Origin: Rotaria sp. Silwood1
Lineage: Eukaryota; Rotifera; Eurotatoria; Philodinida; Philodinidae
Assembly (NCBI GenBank): GCA_905250075.1
Contig: CAJNOP010000302.1
Span: 116,696-180,695, forward strand
DNA length: 64,000 nucleotides
Direction: 5' to 3'
In this document: positions 11,755 to 23,586 of the stretch, piece after piece
Position numbering within the stretch: the stretch's first letter is position 1
How the letters are laid out: each line of letters begins with the position of its first letter
Notes under the pieces: model-generated
What the model saw: only the letters and a program-made list of their open reading frames with translations
Told to the model about the DNA's origin: nothing
Database searches by the model: none
Made by a program: the position numbers and the translations under genes

Positions 11755-14700
11755 TTAATTTAATTTTTCATTTGATAATTGTTGCCGCTGTTCAGCTTTA
11801 ATTTGTGCTTGAATCATAAGAGCTATTTGCCATTGTTTTAATTTAATTATATCAGTTCCATCAGGAATAATATCTGGTTTAACATGATCAAACCATGAAC
11901 GATATTTAAATACAATTGAAGGATATTTTAATAAAATAGAATCATAAAACCATTCTGATGATATATTATCCATTCGATAATTATGATTTTCATAGACTAA
12001 AAATTGAATATTAAAATAATCAAAATAAATGTTTGTTTTTTTTTTTATTGAATAAATTTTTACCTATTTCAATAGCTTTATTCATAGCAAATAATCGAGC
12101 TTCATCTAATGTTAAAATTTTTTCTTTATTATAATTTAAAATATTTTCAACAATTTGTTTTTGTTCATAATTTGATAATGGTGGAATATTAGCATAAGAA
12201 AAATATATAAATGGACATGATGTTTGTTGATCATGAGTTGTTGGTACATATTCATATTCTATTTCATTATCATTATTTAATTTTTTTGTATTTGTAAGTA
12301 ATGATGAAATTTCTTTTTCATTTGATGTAGATATTGATTGATTTAATCTTGATCTTATTGAATAAGTATTATTGTTATTTGATATCTAAAATGAAAAAAA
12401 AAAATTTTTTTGAGCACTACAAAATAAAACAAATGAGCACAAAGAATAAGACATTTGAGCATCAAAGTTAATCTAGTTAATGGTGTTTGACTTAGTAGTA
12501 AAAAATACGAAAATATTATGGATATTATTTAATTGAATAATAAGGAATAAATGTGGCATGTAAATCATCAGCATTATATTGATGATTATTACACACTATT
12601 GATTAAAGTCGTATACTGAAAAAAATATAGGGATTGTTTTTTCGTCGAACATAAGCAATTACATTTTGATAATTGATTAGTTGATAATGAAATAAGTGGA
12701 TAATCTATAGATAATATAGTTTTAGTATGACTTTGTGTAAGATTACATTTGACACGTTTTTCAACTGATGCACGTATTCGAAAAGGTAAGCGACAGATAT
12801 GGACAAAATCGCACCGCGCCTCCCCGCGCCACTGCTCGCGCCTAGGCGCTACGCACATCTCTCTTTCTCTTTGCTCTACCAATCAGTTTCTCGAACTCCA
12901 CCGAATACTGGGATGCTCTAAGCATGCGCTCATCGAAGCTCAGACTAGTGTAGCGTAGGCGTGAGCAACGGCGCGGGAAAGCGCGAGGAGGCGCGGTGCG
13001 ACTTTGTCCATCTCTGGTAAGCGACTTGTAGTATTACGTTGTTCATGATAGTATGCATCTTTAAACATTAAATTAATTAGCGTGGAATTAATGCTTGGAA
13101 CAGAAACTTGTATTTTATATCGACATAACGGATATTTCCGATATTGACAACATCGATATGAATATTTACCCAGTGAAAAATATTTGTTTCAAAGAACGGA
13201 AAAGAACGCGTTCTAACAAAAGTGGAAAGCGTTCCAAAATGGGATCATTAAGAACACATTCCATGGTTTTTGGAATGCGTTCTTAACTGTTCCAGCTTTT
13301 TTTGGAACGCATTCTTGGTCGTTATTGCTTGAATTTAGATTCACTATAAGAGTTCTCGACGACAAGTTCAAACATAACTTTTTGAAAGATCGATTTTGGT
13401 GCAACTCGACGAGCTCTATCCAATGGCGTGCTCTAATTTTTCGCAGCTCAAACTGTTATTAAAAAAAATTTTTTTTGGAAACAGGACTGCCAGTTGTAAG
13501 TATGACTAATTGGAGGTTTCACCAGTTTCAGGGTGTCGTACTTCAGAGCTGTCATTATTGAATCAAAAGTGACGTTAAATTCAGATGAAAGCGTTCATCA
13601 GTCAAAAGAATCCATTCTCACGTATTTCTCAAGAGAATGTTAACAAAAGGCGATCTCATTTCGATGGAATTCTATCTTGATTGTTTCGAAATAGAATGGG
13701 CAGAGACACGCTCATGGAACGGTTCAGAACGCTTTCTATCCAGATAGAGAACGATTATTGAACTGAGAAGAAAGCATTCCATACTAGTGTGGAACAGTAA
13801 AGAATGAGTTCCTTTACACTCAGAACTTTTCTTTTTGTTTGTGAAAATGTTCACTAAACTGTAGAACACATCCTTCATGTAAAAGACAAGTCTCTACATT
13901 TTTATGAATGTGTTCTCTTCCGTTATTTGTAGAAATATTTTTCACTGGGACGTGATAAAATTAACCAATTTAAGTTGAGCCTATCACAATTCCATAGCTT
14001 GTTACTTTAATAATACAATATCAGAATTTAAAAATAAAATAATAATGTTTTAACATTAATTATTTATTGCTCAAATATCTTATTTTGTAGTACTCAAAAA
14101 ACATATCGTCGATCTAGAATTATGTTTTATTTTCATTAAATATCGTTTATTAATACTTTTTGTTTTTTTATTCATCTTCTCATATGTTTAATTTTAATAA
14201 CTATTTAAAATTCTTAAACTACAAAATTTCATATCGATTAAACGTCTCGATCTTAGTTCGAATATGAAAAAAATAAAAGTGAATTGTAAAAGAAAATTTT
14301 TTTGAAAATCTTACTGATGAATTTAATGTTTTATTATCTTGTTCGTTTATTGTTAAAGTAGATTTTGATTTTCGACCTCGTTTCTTTTTCATCGGTTCTT
14401 CATTCATATTTATATTATTATTTGATTGTATTATTTCATTTTGAATTTCAATTGATGGTTGAGAAATTTTTTCTACCGTATTTATTTGATCAGGTAATTC
14501 AGAAGAAAGTGATGATGATAATGAACGTATTCGTTTAGGATGTTTATTTGATTTTGTCTATATATATAAGAAAAAATTTTTTTTTTTAAATTTCATTTTA
14601 AAATTTACTTTTAAATCATTATTTTTATCAATAGAAACTTTTCGACGAATTTCATCTAATGTATTAAATATTAAAAAAAAAAATGATTATTTATAGAAAA

Positions 14701-15778
14701 AAATTTTTTTTTTTACCATTCTTTAATTTTTTTTTATCAACTTTAACATCATCTAATAAATCACTAAATTGTTTAATTCGTTCATCTTTTGTCATTGTTA
14801 ATGCCTTATCTGCTAATTCAATAGCTTCATCCCTAAAATTAATTATTTAAATAGAAAAATTTTAAATAACAATAAAAAATATTCTACCATTGTATACGTT
14901 TTTTCATTGAAACTTTTAATTGATAACGATTAGCTAATTCTAATTTTTCTGATTTTGTTGAAGCCTAACTATGAGAAATTATTTAATATGAAAGTTACAA
15001 CAAAAAAAAAAAATTTAATAATAGATCTACTTGTCGAACGGCTGTTTCAGCATTTTGAATAAAAGTATTTAAACCAGCATATTTTAATAATGAACGTGTT
15101 GATAACCATGCATATTCAAGATATTTTCCATAGAAATATACAAAAAATTGTCGTTTTGTTTTATTATTTGAATCTATACAGAATAATTTAAATTAAATTT
15201 TCATCATTATAATAATGATTAAAAATATGAGGAAATAAAAAAAAATATATATATATTTTGATTTCAATCTATTCTAGAATTTATTTATCGGATTCTATAT
15301 AACTTCAATAACACATGATTTATTTTCCAGACATTTATATTTAATACATACTGAATGTTTTTGTATATATTCCACCTTCAGCATTGCATCGATACTAGAA
15401 AAATGATCAAAAAAACATGATTGATCATTGGTAAAACAATACTTAACATACGATAAGAGCTGGCCACCATGGAAAACTACCTAATTTTGACCAAACAATA
15501 TCACCTGGTTCATATAGATCAGCACCAATTGAATTATCATCAACGGAATGTACGGATCTTGTTTTTATTTTTATTAAATTTTGTTTATTTGATTTAGGTG
15601 TAGTATCCATTTCAATTTCATTTGTTGTTGGATTTTCAAATATAAATTGTGGATCTTGTCTTAAACGACGTTGACGTTTTCTAGATGTAGATTCTAAAAC
15701 TAATATAAAATAATCAAAAAAAAAACAAAAAACAAAAAGAAATTTAGATTTACCTGAAGGTGATTGTTCTGTAGCCAT
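11755..15778 (-). CDS. PWWP-domain protein, paralogue A
   Basis: I read ten exons: 15778-15754, 15699-15452, 15394-15352, 15173-15031, 14964-14888, 14832-14717, 14655-14609, 14557-14315, 12385-12064 and 11996-11755. They join in frame to about 501 aa. A PWWP domain begins near residue 73 (YEPGDIVWSKLGSFPWWPAL) and continues with QFFVYFYGKYLEYAWLS. PWWP modules bind methylated H3K36 nucleosomes and DNA, so a chromatin role is inferred. A helical, charged segment (LANRYQLKVS) and a basic linker (KKKRGRKSKS) follow. The C-terminal region contains WFYDSILLKYPSIVFKYRSW and is shared with the two neighbouring paralogues; I do not recognise it. A TTTTCTTTTAG acceptor lies 11 nt upstream of the ATG. 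Intron 1 (54 nt) is a multiple of three without a stop. The 1.9 kb intron 8 holds two DNA elements. Confidence 0.85.
12794..13016. mobile_element. hAT-like MITE with 8-bp TSD
   Basis: This 223 bp GC-rich island in an intron of paralogue A is flanked by an exact 8-bp direct repeat GTAAGCGA (12786-12793 and 13017-13024). The termini are inverted: CAGATATGGACAAAATCGCA on the left and, read on the other strand, CAGAGATGGACAAAGTCGCA on the right. The homology continues for roughly 29 bp into CCGCGCCTC. An 8-bp target duplication and a CAG-start terminus fit the hAT superfamily. It contains no coding capacity for a transposase. The high terminal identity and intact duplication suggest recent insertion. 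Its base composition contrasts sharply with the surroundings. Confidence 0.88.
13169..13949. mobile_element. inverted-repeat element rich in GGAACGCGTTC-like motifs
   Basis: The terminal 17-mer CCCAGTGAAAAATATTT at 13169 is repeated inverted at the right end (finishing at 13949). Inside the ends are AACGGAARAGAACRCRTTC-type arms. The interior repeats the palindromic motif GGAAYGCRTTCTT several times in both orientations (about 13195-13320 and 13710-13920). No transposase is seen and I found no convincing target duplication. It lies about 150 bp from the hAT-like MITE, in the same intron of PWWP paralogue A. Confidence 0.6.
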
Positions 15779-17313
15779 GAATATTTTATCTAAAAGAAAA
15801 ATAAAACGATAATCGAAGGAAATGAAAATATTCTTTGATTATATGTTCGATCAAAATCAAAAGTGAAAAATTCTATGTAGACTTCAAAAATCATCGAATT
15901 GAAAATTGGGAGATGCGAGTTCAAAAGATGAATTGAACTGATAACTTAAAAGAAAGTTAAGCGAATCTCATTCGTCAAGTAAGATATTTACTAACAAAAG
16001 TCTTTCATTTTTATAGGACTCTCAAGTTATTAGCACTGAAAAGAAAAGTTCGAAAAATCAATTGACTAATAAACTCAGCTCATAACATTCAATCAATAGT
16101 ATCTGAAAGTCTTCTAATTCAAGTAAAGATTCTCTTACTATAAGATAATCTGTAATTTTTTTTTTATTTAATTTACAAAGTTTCAATTTGTACATATCGA
16201 TCGAATAAATACTGATATTTGTTTATGTAAACTTATATTTTCAATAAAAAAAGCTGAGTGATACTTGTGGTTTTTTGTAAATAACTAAGCATCTCAAAAA
16301 AAGAAGTATTTTCACTAATATCTCTCAGATTGGCATATTTCGGAACCAAAACTTGTTCATTGGCAGTAATATCTTTTATGATCATGTAAAACTCGCGTCG
16401 AATATCATATTATCATGTCTAGAGATGTGAAGGATTAACTGTAGTCTCGGTTCCGGAACTAAAGATTATAATGAAACTAGCGTGAGCTCGTGTTGTTTTC
16501 TCCTTTAACATATGACTTCAGACATTTGACTTTTCATCCGGTAACATAAATACACACACTCAATATTATATATATAGATAGTTAGCTACGACTTCATACC
16601 CTTATATCGCACATATCTTTATAGTCCAAGTAGCCTTCACCCTTATGTCCCTTGTAGCCTTATATTCTTATTGCCTTACTCCCTTCAACACCTATGGGTA
16701 CCCCGATAGAGTAGCCCCTCAGGAGCTATAAGTATCCCCATAGGATAGCTCTTGGCGACCTATGGGTATCCCCATAGAACGGCTCTTGAGGACTTATGGG
16801 GGACTCATAAGCAGCCCTTGGGACTTTTCCTTATAGCCGTATTCGACCTTTGACTTGGCACAGAGAAACAGACACTGAACATAATATATATAGATATTCT
16901 ATAGTTCTAAGCGAATTATCTGATAAATCATATCCATAAGAATATCATTCAAGAGAAATAACCCAAAAAAGTACTATTCTTTCTAGGGCGGAACCGGAAC
17001 CACTAGAAAAGAAATTACCGAAACTGAAATGACAAATAGATATGACAAAGACAGCTCCGATCCGCTCGAGTCTTATTTCTTTTTTTTCGTCAGCACTGAG
17101 ACTGAAATTAAAAAAATAACTTCTAAGTTCATTTTTCTCTTAAGAATAAGCTAAACATTATGAGATTTTGATAATTGTCTCATAGTGCAAAAAAAAAATA
17201 TATATATATATAAAACAAGATACTTTTTGTTTCATCACTATTTCATTTCATAATGAATACAAATTTCTATAATGAAAATCTAAATCTATTCTAATGAAGA
17301 AAAAAGAAAAATT
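15779..17313. other. intergenic between PWWP paralogues A and B
   Basis: No gene seen. The stretch contains the presumed 5' region of paralogue A and the tandem palindromic repeat at 16689-16825. The rest is AT-rich unique sequence. Confidence 0.5.
16689..16825. repeat. four degenerate ~34 bp palindromic units
   Basis: Four diverged copies of a unit resembling ACCTATGGGTATCCCCATAG followed by an RNGGCTCTTGAGG-type stretch are arranged head to tail. Each unit contains the near-palindrome TATGGGTATCCCCATA. It may be a decayed minisatellite or part of an unrecognised element. Confidence 0.55.
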
Positions 17314-20105
17314 CTAATGAAAATTTTGTTCTAAATTCATATGTGCATGTAATAATGTTGCTAATTGCCATTTTTTTAAATCAATTTTATCACTATTTAT
17401 TGGCATTAATGTTTGTTTAAAATCTTTAAACCATTGTCGATGTTTAAGTATAATTTGTGGATATTTTAATAAAAAATCATAGAAAAAATCATTTTGAACA
17501 AATAACATTCGATGATGATAATTCATTAAACCAATATTAATAACATATTGTTCAACATGTAATTGAGCATCAGTTAATGTTAATAATGTATTTAATCGAT
17601 GATTAATTAATTCATTAACAAGACGAATTTCTTCATAAAGTGTTAATGATGGAATACCTACAAAAATTAGACAACCATAAAGTTTTCTTTTTTTTTTTTT
17701 GTATTAAAAATTAATTAATAAAAAACAAAAACAAAAACCTTTATCAAGAAAATGACAAATAGCAGTTGTAAGTGATACGGGAGTAGATGATGTTGATGTA
17801 CTAAATTTTACAATAACAATATCATTATCTAATTCATTTTCTGTTGGTATAAGAAATGATTTTGACTAAATAAAATAAAAAATTGATAATAAACAAAAAT
17901 TAAAATAAAATAAAATTATACTTGAATTTTTGATGTTTGATCAATTTCATTTGTTTCTTTTCGTATTGAATTAAATGAAAATGTTCTATTAATTTTTTCA
18001 GTTGTTATTGATTTATTTGATAATGAATCAGTTATATTATTTGATACTATTTGTTTATTATTTATAATCGATGATGAAGATAACATTTTTGTTGGTTGTA
18101 TTTTACTTTCGAACTATAATAACTTACTTGCGATTGCTGTTCTTCTTTATCCATAGAAATACGATTCGACAATACTGTTGATTCTTTTCCTAAAGATAAA
18201 AATCATAAATATAGATGTATTGATGAATAGCGATTGAAATAAAAAACAATAGTAGAAAACTTATTGGCAAAAAAAAACCTAAATTTTAACATCTCGAAAA
18301 ATTAATTTAGGATATTAAAAATATTTATTTTTATGTCCCGGTTCAATTGATTGTCTTACATTTCTAATCATAAATTTAGTGATTAATTTTATTACCTTGT
18401 TGAGGTATTGAATATTTAGTACCAGCTAATAATGGATAAAGCATTTTTTCAAAAGCATTAATACGTAAATCAATCGGTAAACCTAAAATTTCATCGGCTT
18501 CTTTGATTGCATTTTTCCTAAAAACTCCCCAAAAAAAGGTCTAAGTATTAAGAATATCAATAAAATATACCATAAAGGATGTAATGCTTCTGAGATTTTT
18601 ACATTAAATCTTTTTCGTATATGTTCTTCTGTTTGTTTTGTTGTTGCCTTATGAAAATTTAAAATATTATTCAAATTATAAACAAAAAAATAATTACTTG
18701 TTCAACTCGATTTTCTGAATAATTAATAAATTCTTCGAAACCTTTATATCGAAAAAGACATGTTTGATGAACCCATCCATGCTAAAAAATTACTAAATAA
18801 ATATAGTACATTTTTATCTAGATTAATTACTTTGAAATGTGAACCCAAACAATAAACAAAATATTGTTTTTTCGTTGGTAATCCAGATTTTGCTATGAAA
18901 AAAAAAATATCAAATAAATTAATTATTAATAATAACTTACATATTGGTTTAACATATTTCCAATTATCCAAAAAACAACCTAGATTTTCAATATTATATC
19001 ATAAGAATATATTTTTTCTTCAAACTAATTTATTACCGTAAATAAATGATGGCCACCTAGACAACAAAAAAAAAAAGAATATAAATTTCAAATTAGACTA
19101 ATTCTAGTCGTATTTTTTATTATTCTAACGAGGGAAGGCCACCAAGTGTTCCCTCGCTTTTAAGTCGGGACTATATGCATCATGTAGTCCCTAATGAGCT
19201 ATGAATACCCAGAAAAGAGTTCGGGCTAATATCTTATTGCTGATGAGATATTGCATTTTTACGGTATTTTTTATTCGAAGGCTGTGGTACCCCTCAGGAA
19301 CACGAGAAAAACTGATTTTCGAATTTCGACTTGAAACTTTGCACAGAGATAGGACTTAATGGGAATAGTGTATTATGAAAGTTTCAGATCTTTTCGTTGT
19401 CTTATCCGGAAATACGAACATCGAGTCTTCTCATGTGTATGAGCGATGTAAAAGGCACACTTTTAGCATAGCCGTATCTTACGGTAGGAACAACGAAAAG
19501 ATCTGAAACTTTCACAATAAACTATTCCCATTAGGTCCTATCTCTGTGTAAAGTTTCAAGACGAAATTCGAAAATCAGTTTTCCTCGTGTTCCTGAGAGG
19601 TACCACAGCCTTCGAATAAAAAATATCGTAAAAATACGATATCTCATCAGAAATAAGCTATTAGCCCGAACTCTTTTCAGGATATTTATAGCTGATTAGG
19701 GACGACACGATGTACATAGTCCTGACTCAAAAGCGAGGGAACAGTTGGTGGCCTTCCCTCGTAAGTTCTACTACACGGACTAGGCTCTAATAGAAAACGA
19801 ACTTGCCAGTTATGTGTAACTCTAAGTCCGATACGATTTATCAAAAAAAAAGTTCAGTTTTTGTTTTAGGGCTGTTCAATAGTTGTAATTTCTAATGTAA
19901 ATTTTACCATGAAAGTCCATTTAATTTTGCCCAAACAATATCTCCAATTTGAAATTCATTTTCCAAAATATCAAATATAGATGATTCTAATATATTATCA
20001 TTAGATAGTTTACGTTTTAATTGATTTTTATCTAAATAATATAAAAATTAATACTTATTCATATTATTAATATAATATAATACATTTATCCGATGAATTT
20101 GTCAT
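17314..20105 (-). CDS. PWWP-domain protein, paralogue B
   Basis: I read twelve exons: 20105-20084, 20031-19908, 19056-19037, 18979-18941, 18892-18831, 18781-18698, 18647-18571, 18517-18396, 18189-18128, 18113-17922, 17865-17739 and 17657-17314. They join in frame to about 424 aa. The PWWP core is IGDIVWAKLNGLSWWPSFIY (residues about 36-55), continuing with QYFVYCLG and HGWVHQ. The C-terminal region has FYDFLLKYPQIILKHRQWF, matching paralogues A and C. The first Trp codon of the WWP motif (residue 49, TG|G) is split by an intron that paralogues A and C lack. That intron contains the long palindromic element at 19129-19761. An acceptor-like TTGTAG directly abuts the ATG. Function as a chromatin reader is inferred from the PWWP fold only. 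Confidence 0.83.
19129..19761. mobile_element. long palindromic element (foldback/MITE)
   Basis: Two arms of about 280-290 bp, roughly 10 percent diverged, face each other around a loop of about 60-80 bp near 19410-19490. The ends read CGAGGGAAGGCCACCAA on the left and the inverse on the right. TAA borders the element on both sides, a possible 3-bp target duplication. There is no transposase. The transcript of the host intron would fold into a very long hairpin. Confidence 0.8.
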
Positions 20106-20246
20106 CTACAATAATATATATATATCAAGAAAGAAAAAAAAATAGATTGATTGTTCTTTTTTTTTCGTTTACATTCAATAAAAAAAAAAAAGTCAATTTA
20201 ATAGATGTACAAATAATACGAGATAGAGATGGAAAAAAGAGAGAGA

Positions 20247-23200
20247 TTATTTCTTTTGATTTTGAATAATATCTTTTATTTGACATTGTTTTAAATAAAT
20301 TGGATCATCTTTTATTACTTCTATATCTTTATTAAACCAATGAGAATATTTTAATATAATATCTGGATGATTTAAAAGAAAATCTTAAAAAAATAAAATT
20401 AATAATAAAAATTTTTTGTTTTTTATTATTAAATTTACCATAGAACCATTCAATTTGTATACATGACATATCATAATGAAAATTTTCTTTTATTATTTCA
20501 ATAACTAATTGACAAACAAATGATAAAGCTTCATCTAATGTTAATTCTTCTTGTTTTGAATGATCAAGAATATTATTTACTATTTTTTTTTCATCTTTTT
20601 CTGTTAATATAGGTAAACCAACATGTAATAATGTTATTGATATAGACTAAGAAAAAAATAAATTAAATTTTGTATGATTATTTTATTTCTAATTTCAAAA
20701 TTAATTTCATTAAATCACTCGAAAATCTAAATTTTAATAGATCAAAAAAAATTAAGATAATTTTTATGATCGTGAAAAAATTTCCATTAGATATCATATG
20801 CTCATCAATCATATATTCTAAAAATTTATAGTAAAATTAATCCTTTTTTTTTTTGTAAAGTTATTGAACAAATCAATGTGCAGTATAGACGAAACATAAG
20901 TTAATTTAAAAAACAAAATAATAAATCACTAGTATATAACTTCTCCAGAACGTTTTATGATAAGATTAAGACGAACAGATACGTTATTTTTTTCGATATC
21001 TGAAAAGTATTATCAAATAGAACAATATCTAAATTTTCGCTCATCGAACATCTCGTTATGTACGTTATATTAAGTAATTTTACTTTAGTATATAAAGTTC
21101 TATTACTTTCTTTCTTCTTCCGGAATAGAAATACTAAGACCAATGTATAGGTTAAGGGTACCCCCCCCCCTCCTCTTTTTTGGGCTGAGCCCAAGATATG
21201 ATAGCCTGAGGTGCCATGTGCAGCTAGAGACATTATTCGATTCGAAATGTCTTACTTTTATCTATTTATTAGATGGAGAAAATTTTTTTTTTCATAGTAA
21301 TCATATGTAAATTTTTTTCTTTTATTTAGCGTTCTGTAAAACAGCGATTTTCTAGATCTTGAGTGCTTACGACCCCTTTTTAGTTTGTCCGATCGAGCTG
21401 AAAATTTCACGACTAATACTTTGAAGTATTCTCCAGAGGTAGAATCAAGCGTTTTCATTTTTGACGTTCCTGCTCGGAGTTACCGGGTCGTGAAAGTCAA
21501 GATCTGAAGCACAAACTCAAATCTGGGCGTATTTCTCTTATAAAAAAAAAAGAAAGTGAGATTTTTGGAAATCCTTAAATTTACCTCTGGGGAATAGTGT
21601 TAGGCATCTATAAGCAAAATTTCAGCCCAATCGGACAAACTTTAAGGGGGGTCGTAATGTGTTAGGATGCGAACCTCTGGAAAACCAGAGTTTTCCGGAA
21701 AATCCCACAAAAAGTTATTTAAAATTTTTTTTTTCCTCGGACACGTATCTCTTTATTTTTAGTGCTCTATCTGTGCTAAAAATTTCAGCTTGATCGGTTG
21801 TACCATCTTCGAGAACCAGCAAGTGTCAAAAAAGAGGGAGGTACCCTTAAACAATTTTTCTGAATCTGGAATTAGTTTTCTTGGAACAAATCAATCCTAA
21901 TTGTCTTGATAAATAGCTGACTTCAATAAACTTATTCTCAGAACATGTGCTAGTTACAGTAATATATCATCTAGTACAACGTATCTGTTCTTCTCTAAGA
22001 GAACCTTTAGATCAACTTTATAATGATCTAAACTTATGTAAGTAATCAATGAACTTCAAATATACATTAACGATATCCAATAGATGCAATGCTGGTTTGA
22101 TTAAAATATTTTCTAAATACAAAACTATCATTTTCATATAATGATAGTCATGTGATAACATCTCATTCAGAAACAAAATTAGAACTTACTATTACATCTT
22201 ATTTATCCAGGAAGCTCAGTTTTTATTTGAATTTGAAAAATGGGTATTTTCTTCACCAATAATATATCATCGAAAGAGTTTGTTAATTTAGTTCCGGATT
22301 TGATAGGTTCCAGTCATCTAAGACATGTATAGGGTGCGCTAGTCATCGAATGCGAAAAACCTGGAAAAAGTTATTTCAAAGTGACAAATATAGTTCAATA
22401 AACTCTAATTATCTCATTTCTAGAGGAAGGTTAAGTCTCAATTATTCTTAATTATTACCGTTGATTTTGTTTTTTGTCGTTTTACTGATGAACGTTTTGA
22501 AGATTTATCTGTTGATGGTGATAAAGTTTTTCTCTAAAATCGAAATTATTTTCTTTTTATTTTAACATTTTTGTTTTTTTTTCGTTTTACCGATTGTCGT
22601 CCTGTAACAGAAGATTGTCGTTTTCTTGTTGATTTATTTTCTATACAATTAAAATAAATTATTATTATTATTTTTTTTGCATATAAATTAAATTAAATAT
22701 TACTTTCAGCTTTATCGAAAATATTTTTTAATAATTCAGCAAAATTTTCTATACGTTGTTCACGAGTTAATTTAAGTGCTTCATCAGCTTCTGCAATAGC
22801 TTTATCCCTAAAAAATATCAAAAAAAAAAAAAATTTTTTTTTTTTTTTATTAAATTAAATATATGTATATTTACCAATCAACTCGTTTATTTGCAGATAC
22901 TTTAAGTTGATAACGATTTGCTAATGTTTCTTGTTCAATTTTTTTTGTTGCCTTAATTAAACAAAAAAAAATTAAATGCAATAACAAAAAAAAAATACAC
23001 AAACTTTTTGTACAGATATTTCAGCTTGTTTAATAAATTCATCTAAACCAGAATAGGCTATTAATGCATTAGCATTTGTCCATGTATATTCAAAAGCAGG
23101 ACCAAAAAAATAAACAAAATAAATACCTACAAAAAAAAAAAGAAAACTTGTGAGATATTATAATCAAAAAGAAACTATTACGTTTTTTTGGTCGACGAGG

Positions 23201-23586
23201 AGTTTTAACTATTTTTGTATGAATATAATCTTCATAATATGAACCTAGATGAAGAATATTATTATTTTTTTTTTTTGGAAAATAAATAATATTTATAATT
23301 TTACCATAAATAAGTGCAGGCCACCATGGATTTCCTGAAACATGAACCCAAAAAATATCACCTAATTGAAATAAATCTGGTGGATCTTCTTCATCAATTT
23401 CAATTTCATTGATAATTAGTTTATTTTCTTTTTGTTCTATATTTAATGGTTCTGATTTTACTATTGATAAACGACATGATCGTTTTGATCGACGATCTAT
23501 AATAAATAATAATATTTTAAGAATTTGAATTATTTAATGATTATTTTACTTGAAATTTGTTCATCAATATTAATGTTGTCGACCAT
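20247..23586 (-). CDS. PWWP-domain protein, paralogue C
   Basis: I read ten exons: 23586-23550, 23496-23305, 23244-23182, 23126-23005, 22951-22875, 22807-22704, 22640-22591, 22533-22459, 20646-20439 and 20383-20247. They join in frame to about 354 aa, the shortest of the three. The PWWP core is LGDIFWVHVSGNPWWPALIY (about residues 57-76), followed by YFVYFFGPAFEYTWTNA. LANRYQLKVSANKRVDW is shared with paralogue A, and the linker is basic. The C-terminus has EWFYDFLLNHPDIILKYSHW and ends soon after. The intron position just after PALIY is shared with A, supporting tandem duplication. The 1.8 kb intron 22458-20647 contains a TTAA-bounded element. Function beyond likely chromatin binding is unknown. 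Confidence 0.83.
21152..21850. mobile_element. TTAA-bounded MITE in PWWP paralogue C intron
   Basis: TTAAGGGTACC with a C-run and CCTCTTTTTT-type sequence at the left end is mirrored by AAAAGAGGGAGGTACCCTTAA-type sequence at the right end (TTAA at 21847-21850). The length is about 699 bp with no transposase. Inside, the motif CCGATCGAGCTGAAAATTT (21389) recurs inverted at 21616-21634 and again near 21781, giving internal foldback structure. The target site and size match the element at 7273-7960. Confidence 0.7.

Noticed and set aside
12589..12958. Overlapping Arg-rich open frames
   Set aside because: They run through the GC-rich hAT-like MITE, not a gene.
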